The position numbers and the translations under genes were made by a program. A stretch of DNA of 7,443 bases from CAYHPY01 sp964358485 (GTDB taxonomy: Bacteria; Elusimicrobiota; Elusimicrobia; UBA1565; UBA9628), in the NCBI GenBank assembly GCA_964358485.1, contig CAYHPY010000144.1, positions 1 through 7,443 of the forward strand, read 5' to 3'. Below the pieces are notes generated by a model, which made no database searches, was not told where the DNA came from, and worked only from the letters and a program-made list of their open reading frames with translations. Positions within the stretch are counted from its first letter, which is position 1, and every line of letters starts with the position of its first letter. Below, in pieces: positions 1 to 4,365 of this stretch.

Positions 1-449
1 TTGAGGTGCAGCAGATCCGAGCCCGCCGCGGCTTCGGTCGCGCCGTAGGCCACCAGGCAGCCGGTCTCGACGATCTTCTTGATCCACTTCTCCTTCTGCT
101 CATCGGTGCCTCCGACGAAGATCGGGTCCATGCCCAGGAAGGTGGCGAAGATCGAGGTGCAGATGCCCAGGTCGTAGCGGGACAGGAGCTCGCAGGCGCG
201 GTAGATGTCGAAGGAGTTGCCGCCCAGGCCGCCGTATTTCTCGGGGATCATCATGAGGTTGATGGCGACTTTCTCGGGGTCGTAGAGGTCACCCATGATG
301 TCGGTCGGGAATTTGTTTTCCTCGTCGAGCTTGGCCAGGCGCGCGTGTCCCAGGTTCTTCTTGCCGTACTCGCGGATGGTGTCCAGGACCATCTTGCGCG
401 TCTCGGCGTCCAGCCCGACCATTCCCATGCTTTCGGCGATACCGCTCAT
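1..449 (-). CDS. Acyl-CoA dehydrogenase, N-terminal part (cut by window edge)
   Basis: The first 149 residues of an acyl-CoA dehydrogenase, a flavoenzyme that introduces the alpha,beta double bond into acyl-CoA thioesters and passes electrons to ETF. The ATG at 449-447 follows a good ribosome site (GGAGA, 456-460, 6-nt spacer). The all-alpha N-terminal domain is visible: a helix with IREYGKKNL (about residues 25-33), then MIPEKYGGLGG (67-77), which matches the family's 'P.eyGGlG' signature. Next come SRYDLGICTSIFATFLG (90-106), GGTDEQKEKW (113-122), and the start of the middle domain, VAYGATEAAAGSD (133-145), which corresponds to the FAD/substrate-binding 'a.TEp.aGSD' motif. The gene runs off the left edge, so the C-terminal domain and the catalytic glutamate are not seen and substrate chain length cannot be judged. 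It is separated from the upstream operon by about 100 nt with its own possible promoter and operator, so it is probably transcribed separately. Confidence 0.94.
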   Translation of the reverse strand, partial: MSGIAESMGMVGLDAETRKMVLDTIREYGKKNLGHARLAKLDEENKFPTDIMGDLYDPEKVAINLMMIPEKYGGLGGNSFDIYRACELLSRYDLGICTSIFATFLGMDPIFVGGTDEQKEKWIKKIVETGCLVAYGATEAAAGSDLLHL

Positions 450-553
450 ATGATTTCTCCGTCCGGAATTTCTTCGTGCCTTGGTATTTTACCAAGGAAA
501 CGGACAAAAAATAAAGGCAAACATGGACATGCAACGAAACTTCCCGAAGGGGG
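450..553. other. Intergenic gap between operon end and acyl-CoA dehydrogenase
   Basis: This is the only sizeable non-coding stretch (104 nt), and it is clearly AT-richer than the flanking genes, especially around 498-530. It holds the ribosome site of the acyl-CoA dehydrogenase (456-460) and the 19-bp palindrome (479-497). On the minus strand it also holds a T-rich run, TTTATTTTTT (515-506). A very short stem (CCC/GGG around TTC) lies just after the POTRA gene stop, but it is too weak and too far from the T-run to call a terminator. No clear intrinsic terminator for the operon is seen, so readthrough or Rho-dependent ending is possible. Confidence 0.6.
479..497 (-). promoter_or_regulatory. 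19-bp perfect palindrome, candidate operator over a -10 box
   Basis: The arms CCTTGGTA (479-486) and TACCAAGG (490-497) are exact reverse complements around a 3-nt centre. On the minus strand the centre reads GGTAAAATACC, so a possible -10 hexamer TAAAAT (491-486) is embedded in the palindrome. It lies about 30 nt before the acyl-CoA dehydrogenase start codon. No convincing -35 is seen at the proper spacing; TTATTT (514-509) is the best available and is weak. The layout suits a dimeric repressor such as the TetR- or GntR-family regulators that control fatty-acid oxidation genes, but no regulator gene is in view. It is not followed by a T-run in the minus direction, so an intrinsic terminator is unlikely. 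Confidence 0.45.
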
Positions 554-1765
554 TTATTTCCGCGGGAACTGGTTGTAGCGGAACTGGATGGTGCCCAGGT
601 ACTCCTGGCCGCCGTTGAACTTCAGGTAGGAGACGTCGAAGTTCATTTTAAGGAAGTAGCCCAGCTTGAAGTTGAGCATCCAGGGGTTGAGGGCGGCGCC
701 GTTGAACTTGATGAACTCCACGGCCAGCGGGTACTCGGGCTTGGGCAGGTACAGCAGGTTGACGAAAGGCATGCTCCGGGACCACGAGCGGTCGCCGCGG
801 CGCCCGGCGTAGAAGTCCAGGGCCTCGGGCGTGAGATATTCTGAAAGATGCCCTACGGAATCCCCGAAACTGCCCTGCATGAAACCCGCGCTGGTGCGGA
901 TCTTCCAGATTTTCTTGGAGGCCACGACATAGGCGTCCGACAGGATCTTGGTGGTTTTTTGGCTGACCTTGACGGAGACCGCCGGGGTGGTGATCGTGGG
1001 CTGGGGCGCGTCGCGAAAGAGGAGCACGCCCTGCGTGCCCACCGCCATCGCCGGGCGCCAGTCTCCCTCGGACTGGACCTGCATCTTGCCGTCGGCGGTC
1101 AGGATCCAAACGCCGAGCCGGTCGATGTAGCTGGATTTGCGCACCGAGTTGGCGAAGGTGTTCTTGCCGTAGAGGCGGCCGATGAAATAGCTGGCGTTGA
1201 AGTCCAAGCCCAGGCCCGGGGTGGCGAAGCGGCCGGCGCCCCGGTAGGCGGTGGGCGTGAAGACCACCCCGGAGACCGCGGCGGGCGGGGTTTTGACCTC
1301 CCCGGGGGCGGCGGCCAGCGCGGGAGGCAGGGCCCGTTCCCTGACGACGTAGACCAGCCGGACCTGGAAGGTGGAGGCGGCCACCGCCGCGAATTCCGAT
1401 GGGACCGGGAGCTCGGGCATTCCATGGACGGCGGCCTTGGCGTCCTCCAGGGAGGCCAGGGATTTGAGGGTACCCACGTCGGCGTCGATGTCGGAGCGGG
1501 TGTAGAGCATGCCGCGGCGTGCCCGGATGCGGTCGCGCAGGAGCGGGTCGGTGACCAGCTTGGGGCCGGAAAAAAGAAGGACTTCCCCCACCACCCAGGG
1601 CCCTTGGCCCATCGGGACTTCGGGGCCCAGGTTGGCCTGGATTCCTCCCGAGGGGGCTTGGACCGAGGAATCCACGGGGGCGCCCGCCCGTCCCTGGGAC
1701 TCGAATTGCGCGTGGGCCGGGCCCGCGGTCAGGATGAGCGCCAGCGCCGCGATCCGCGGGTTCAA
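554..1765 (-). CDS. Secreted POTRA-domain protein, probable outer-membrane/periplasmic, function unknown
   Basis: I do not recognise a named family for the whole 403-residue protein. The chosen TTG start (1765-1763) overlaps the pgpA stop as TTGA and has GGGGG (1771-1775) 5 nt upstream. It gives a clean signal peptide, MNPRIAALALILTAGPAHA, then Gln. An in-frame TTG at 1777 would add four residues. Residues about 57-143 resemble a POTRA domain: VVGEVLLFSGPKLVTD, then an arginine-rich turn with RRGMLYTRSDIDADVGTLKSL, and a closing strand FQVRLVYVVRE. After an Ala/Pro linker (about 147-165), the remaining 240 residues are rich in alternating aromatic and polar strands (e.g. FNASYFIGRLYG, NFKLGYFLKMNFDVSYLKF). 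They end in YLGTIQFRYNQF, reminiscent of beta-barrel strands, although the final residues are PRK rather than an aromatic. It is the last gene of the operon. A role in outer-membrane assembly or transport is inferred from fold only; a purely periplasmic protein is an alternative. Confidence 0.8.
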   Translation of the reverse strand: MNPRIAALALILTAGPAHAQFESQGRAGAPVDSSVQAPSGGIQANLGPEVPMGQGPWVVGEVLLFSGPKLVTDPLLRDRIRARRGMLYTRSDIDADVGTLKSLASLEDAKAAVHGMPELPVPSEFAAVAASTFQVRLVYVVRERALPPALAAAPGEVKTPPAAVSGVVFTPTAYRGAGRFATPGLGLDFNASYFIGRLYGKNTFANSVRKSSYIDRLGVWILTADGKMQVQSEGDWRPAMAVGTQGVLLFRDAPQPTITTPAVSVKVSQKTTKILSDAYVVASKKIWKIRTSAGFMQGSFGDSVGHLSEYLTPEALDFYAGRRGDRSWSRSMPFVNLLYLPKPEYPLAVEFIKFNGAALNPWMLNFKLGYFLKMNFDVSYLKFNGGQEYLGTIQFRYNQFPRK

Positions 1766-2247
1766 AACAGCCCCCAAGCCATCAAGCCCCGCACCGCCAA
1801 GTTGGCGAAGACCGCCGCGCCGACGTCGTCGAGGACGATGCCCCAGCCGCCGGGCAGGCGGTCGAGCCAGCGGTAGGGTGGGAGCTTCCAGGCGTCGAGA
1901 ATCCGAAAAAGGATGAACGCGGCCACCAGGACCGGGCCGTGGCGGGGAAGCCCCGCGATGGCCGCCCAGTAGCCCACCGTTTCGTCCAGGATGATCCGCG
2001 GGTCGTCATGGTTTCCCAGCTCCCTCTCCGCGCTTGTGCAGAGCCAGACGGACAGCAGGACCGCTCCGAGGAGGAACGCCGCCGATGCCCCCCGCCCGGT
2101 CGGGACGACCGGAAGCAGGACCACGCCCCAAATCGTCCCCAAAAAACCGGCGCCCGTCCATTTCCGTTGGCCCAGAAAACGCACCGGAATATAGCTAATA
2201 TACAATCCGGTGGCAAGCGCGACGGCCGGCCCCCGGGGGGCCCTCAT
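1762..2247 (-). CDS. pgpA: Phosphatidylglycerophosphatase A
   Basis: The 161-residue membrane enzyme removes the phosphate from phosphatidylglycerophosphate to give phosphatidylglycerol. The diagnostic acidic motifs are present in order: DDPRIILDETVGYW (81-94; E. coli has VWDEFIGMW), FRILDAWKLPPYRWLD (114-129; compare FRILDMWKPWPIRW) and GGWGIVLDDVGAAVFA (133-148; compare GGMGIMIDD). Several hydrophobic segments alternate with these motifs. The N-terminal region usually carrying a PGTxGS stretch reads differently here (TGAGFLGT, 31-38). The ATG at 2247-2245 overlaps the pgsA stop as ATGA, and a GGAG directly abuts it, so translation is most likely coupled to pgsA. The reading frame is open far upstream, to about 2679, but that part is antiparallel or out-of-frame to the conserved PgsA coding and is not real. 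The neighbour makes its substrate. Confidence 0.93.
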   Translation of the reverse strand: MRAPRGPAVALATGLYISYIPVRFLGQRKWTGAGFLGTIWGVVLLPVVPTGRGASAAFLLGAVLLSVWLCTSAERELGNHDDPRIILDETVGYWAAIAGLPRHGPVLVAAFILFRILDAWKLPPYRWLDRLPGGWGIVLDDVGAAVFANLAVRGLMAWGLF

Positions 2248-2810
2248 CTCCACGATTTTTCCAGGAGTTCCCGGTTTTGCCGGACGTACATGAGCGCGCT
2301 GCTCCAGGTGGCGGCCACGCAGAGGACGGTCAGCGGGTAGGGCAGGCGCTCGAGCCATTCGGGCCCCAGTTCGTACTCCCGGAGCACGAGGATGCCGAGC
2401 ATGAGAAAGACCCCGGCGCTTTGCACGCCCATTTTCCACTTCCCCCATTTCTCGGCGGCCAGGACCTTGCCCTGGGAGCCCGCCAGGACCCGTAGCCCCC
2501 CGACCAGGAGTTCTCGGGCGATGATCAGAAAAACTCCCCACAACGGGATCGCGAGCTCCCGGGTCCGGATCAGCGCGATCAAAGCGCCGATGACCAGGAT
2601 CTTGTCGGCGATGGGGTCGGCCACCTTTCCGAAAGAGCTCACCGAGTTGGTGTAGCGGGCCACCCAGCCGTCGATCCAATCGGTCACGATCGCCGCCGTC
2701 AATAGGCCCAACGCCGCCAGATGCCAGCCGCGGTCGGCGACCATCAGGGCCAGGAACATCGCCGCCGCCAACACCATCCGAAGGATCGTGAGTTGGTTTG
2801 CGAGGGTCAC
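2244..2810 (-). CDS. pgsA: CDP-diacylglycerol--glycerol-3-phosphate 3-phosphatidyltransferase
   Basis: An integral membrane enzyme of 188 residues, close to the usual PgsA length. It transfers the phosphatidyl group from CDP-diacylglycerol to glycerol-3-phosphate, giving phosphatidylglycerophosphate. The full CDP-alcohol phosphotransferase motif D-x2-D-G-x2-A-R-x8-G-x3-D-x3-D is intact: D44, D47, G48, A51, R52, G61, D65 and D69. PgsA rather than another class member is supported by RELLVGGLRVLAGSQGKVLA (99-118), AEKWGKWKMGVQ (119-130) and the MTLANQLTILRM N-terminus. About five or six hydrophobic helices are visible. The start is GTG at 2810-2808, overlapping the stop of the RodZ-like gene as GTGA, with GAGG four nucleotides upstream. 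An upstream in-frame ATG at 2936 would add 42 residues that are unlike a PgsA N-terminus and would overlap the preceding gene deeply, so it was rejected. Confidence 0.95.
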   Translation of the reverse strand: MTLANQLTILRMVLAAAMFLALMVADRGWHLAALGLLTAAIVTDWIDGWVARYTNSVSSFGKVADPIADKILVIGALIALIRTRELAIPLWGVFLIIARELLVGGLRVLAGSQGKVLAAEKWGKWKMGVQSAGVFLMLGILVLREYELGPEWLERLPYPLTVLCVAATWSSALMYVRQNRELLEKSWR

Positions 2811-3562
2811 GGCGCCTCGATCCGGTAGTTTCCGGCGGGATCGGGCGTTTTCAGGGAGAACGGAACTCCGTTGAGGGTGAGGCTGACGCTGTCGGGGGAG
2901 GGGATTCGGACCTCGAAACCCTGCCGGGATTTCCACTCCTGGCGCCTGCCTCGGGGGACGCGGCCTTCGAAGCGAACGTCGCCTTCCGCCGTGATGCGGA
3001 TCCAGGCGTCGTCCTTGAATTCCACGATCAGGACCGCCTCTCGGGACGTGGAAAGCGGCTGGAGGGCTTCCGGCGGCGCGGGCGCGGGGGCGGGGGCGGG
3101 GCCTTCATGGGAACCGCCGCTCAGCAGGATCAGGCCGGAGAGCGCCAGGACCGCGAGCAGGCCCAGGACCAACCCTCCGGAAGTCGCGGCCGGGGCGTCC
3201 GCCGGAGTTTTTGGAGCGGAGGCCGAAGGCGCCCCGCCGGGGACGGCTTCGGCCTTCGGCGCGGGCTTGGAGGCGGCCGTCACGATCCGCCACAGGGGCT
3301 CGAAATCGGTTTCCAGGTAGTCGCAGTAGTTTTTAAGGAAGCCCCGGAGGTAGGCCTCGGCGGGGATTTCCTCCAGGCGGTTGGCTTCCAGGGCCTCCAG
3401 GAATTTCTTGGGGATGCGGGTGGTGAGGCTGGCGGCCTCGAGGCTGTGGCCCTTTTTGTGCCGGGCTTCCTTCAGGGCCGAGCCGATGTCGGCGGCGATC
3501 GGCGCGACCGGCCGGGACGGCATTTTGCGCAGGGGGTTGTTTTCGTTTAGGGGAGTTTCCAT
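2807..3562 (-). CDS. RodZ-like transmembrane helix-turn-helix protein
   Basis: The 251-residue protein has RodZ architecture. An N-terminal HTH_25-type cytoplasmic domain spans about 22-95, with IGSALKEARHKKGHSLEAAS, TTRIPKKFLEALE and EIPAEAYLRGFLKNYCDYL as its core. A Pro/Ala linker (about 98-127) follows, then a single membrane segment GLVLGLLAVLALSGLILLSG (130-149), a second Pro/Ala linker (153-170), and a periplasmic beta-rich domain (about 174-250) like DUF4115. That last domain includes VLIVEFKDDAWIRIT and the closing VSLTLNGVPFSLKTPDPAGNYRIE. In RodZ the HTH domain binds MreB rather than DNA and links the cytoskeleton to the elongation machinery; whether this copy does so is inference. 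The ATG at 3562 lies 2 nt after the lolA stop without an evident ribosome site, so coupled reinitiation is likely; Met14 is an alternative start. No mreB is visible in the window. Confidence 0.9.
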   Translation of the reverse strand: METPLNENNPLRKMPSRPVAPIAADIGSALKEARHKKGHSLEAASLTTRIPKKFLEALEANRLEEIPAEAYLRGFLKNYCDYLETDFEPLWRIVTAASKPAPKAEAVPGGAPSASAPKTPADAPAATSGGLVLGLLAVLALSGLILLSGGSHEGPAPAPAPAPPEALQPLSTSREAVLIVEFKDDAWIRITAEGDVRFEGRVPRGRRQEWKSRQGFEVRIPSPDSVSLTLNGVPFSLKTPDPAGNYRIEAP

Positions 3563-3564
3563 GG

Positions 3565-4365
3565 TCAGGGGGTGGCCTTCGCGGAGGGGAAATTTTCGAA
3601 CACGTCGGTCCCGGCGGGCGGGGTGAAGCGAAAGCGCGCTTCCTCGAGCCCCGGGTTGAGGCGCACGGCGTCAAAGCGCGAGGAGATCGAAATCTGGCCG
3701 ACCTTCATCCGGGCCTCGTAAGGGAAAAAATCACGCGTGGAGAGGATGAGGTCCAGCAGAAATTCCGCGGTCTTGTCCCGGGGCTTGAGGCGCAGTTCAA
3801 AGCGCCGATGCCCGTCCCGGTCCGCCGCCCCCACCGTGGAGACCGCGACGTCGTAGCGCTTGATGAGGCCGCCGTAATTTCCGAAGTCCAGAAGCCCTTG
3901 CGCGAGGGGCTCGGACTTCTTCCACTCCGAGAGGCTGGTCTTGATGACCTGGTTGTTGTCGCGGTTGTAGGCCCAGAGGAGGCTGCCGTCGGAGACGATG
4001 GTTTGGCGCTCAGGGCGCAGGCGCTCCAGGCGCAGGCGCGACGGCTTGAGGAATTCGACTTCCCCCTCCACGTTTTGGACGCTTCCCGACTCATCGAGCC
4101 GGACGGTCTGGCGGAATTTGGCGGTGAGGGCGGTCATGCGGCGGTCAAAGTCCTCGAAGCGTTCCAGGACCAGGGGAACGGTGATCGCCGCCGTGGACGG
4201 GGCGTATTGGACCATCGCCGAGCCGGAGTCGGGTTTTGCCGCGGGCGGAGCGGGGGCCTCCTTCTTTTTCTTTTCGGCTTTTTTCACGCCGGGAGCCGGT
4301 TTGGGGGCCGCGAAGGCGGCAGCCGGAAGCGCGAGTCCAAGGGCCAGGGCGGCGAGCGCTTTCAC
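3565..4365 (-). CDS. lolA: LolA-like outer-membrane lipoprotein carrier protein
   Basis: A periplasmic chaperone of 266 residues that ferries lipoproteins from the inner membrane to the outer membrane. A signal peptide is clear (MKALAALALGLALPAAAFA, then APK). The LolA fold signatures follow: LTAKFRQTVRLDESG (80-94), then VEGEVEFLKPSRLRLE (99-114), matching the family's 'G.v.f.kPgr.R'. Next is ERQTIVSDGSLLWAYNRDNNQVIKTSL (119-145), matching 'Q.ivsDG..lW.Yd.d..qV'; later strands run to about 255. It is about 60 residues longer than E. coli LolA, mainly because of a Lys/Ala/Pro-rich stretch after the signal peptide (22-48). The GTG start (4365-4363) overlaps the ftsK stop as GTGA, with a G-rich run 8 nt upstream. 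No LolB is visible; many non-proteobacterial diderms have LolA without LolB. The related LolA/DUF2092-type proteins are an alternative assignment. Confidence 0.9.
   Translation of the reverse strand: MKALAALALGLALPAAAFAAPKPAPGVKKAEKKKKEAPAPPAAKPDSGSAMVQYAPSTAAITVPLVLERFEDFDRRMTALTAKFRQTVRLDESGSVQNVEGEVEFLKPSRLRLERLRPERQTIVSDGSLLWAYNRDNNQVIKTSLSEWKKSEPLAQGLLDFGNYGGLIKRYDVAVSTVGAADRDGHRRFELRLKPRDKTAEFLLDLILSTRDFFPYEARMKVGQISISSRFDAVRLNPGLEEARFRFTPPAGTDVFENFPSAKATP

Noticed and set aside
289..534. Minus-strand open frame starting in the intergenic gap
   Set aside because: It overlaps the acyl-CoA dehydrogenase out of frame, and its downstream part is an Arg/Gly-rich shadow with no recognisable motif.
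6..578. Long plus-strand open frame opposite the acyl-CoA dehydrogenase, and similar long plus-strand frames (e.g. 848-1876, 2798-3550, 3808-4665, 4752-5915, 6066-7418)
   Set aside because: They are mirror frames of strongly conserved minus-strand genes in GC-rich DNA. Their translations are low-complexity and show no domain motifs.
2248..2679. Upstream extension of the pgpA frame to an ATG at 2679
   Set aside because: It runs through pgsA in another frame, where the full CDP-alcohol phosphotransferase motif proves pgsA coding. The ATGA junction gives a natural start.
2811..2936. 42-residue N-terminal extension of PgsA
   Set aside because: It overlaps the conserved end of the RodZ-like gene and has no resemblance to PgsA N-termini; GTG at 2810 overlaps the preceding stop exactly.
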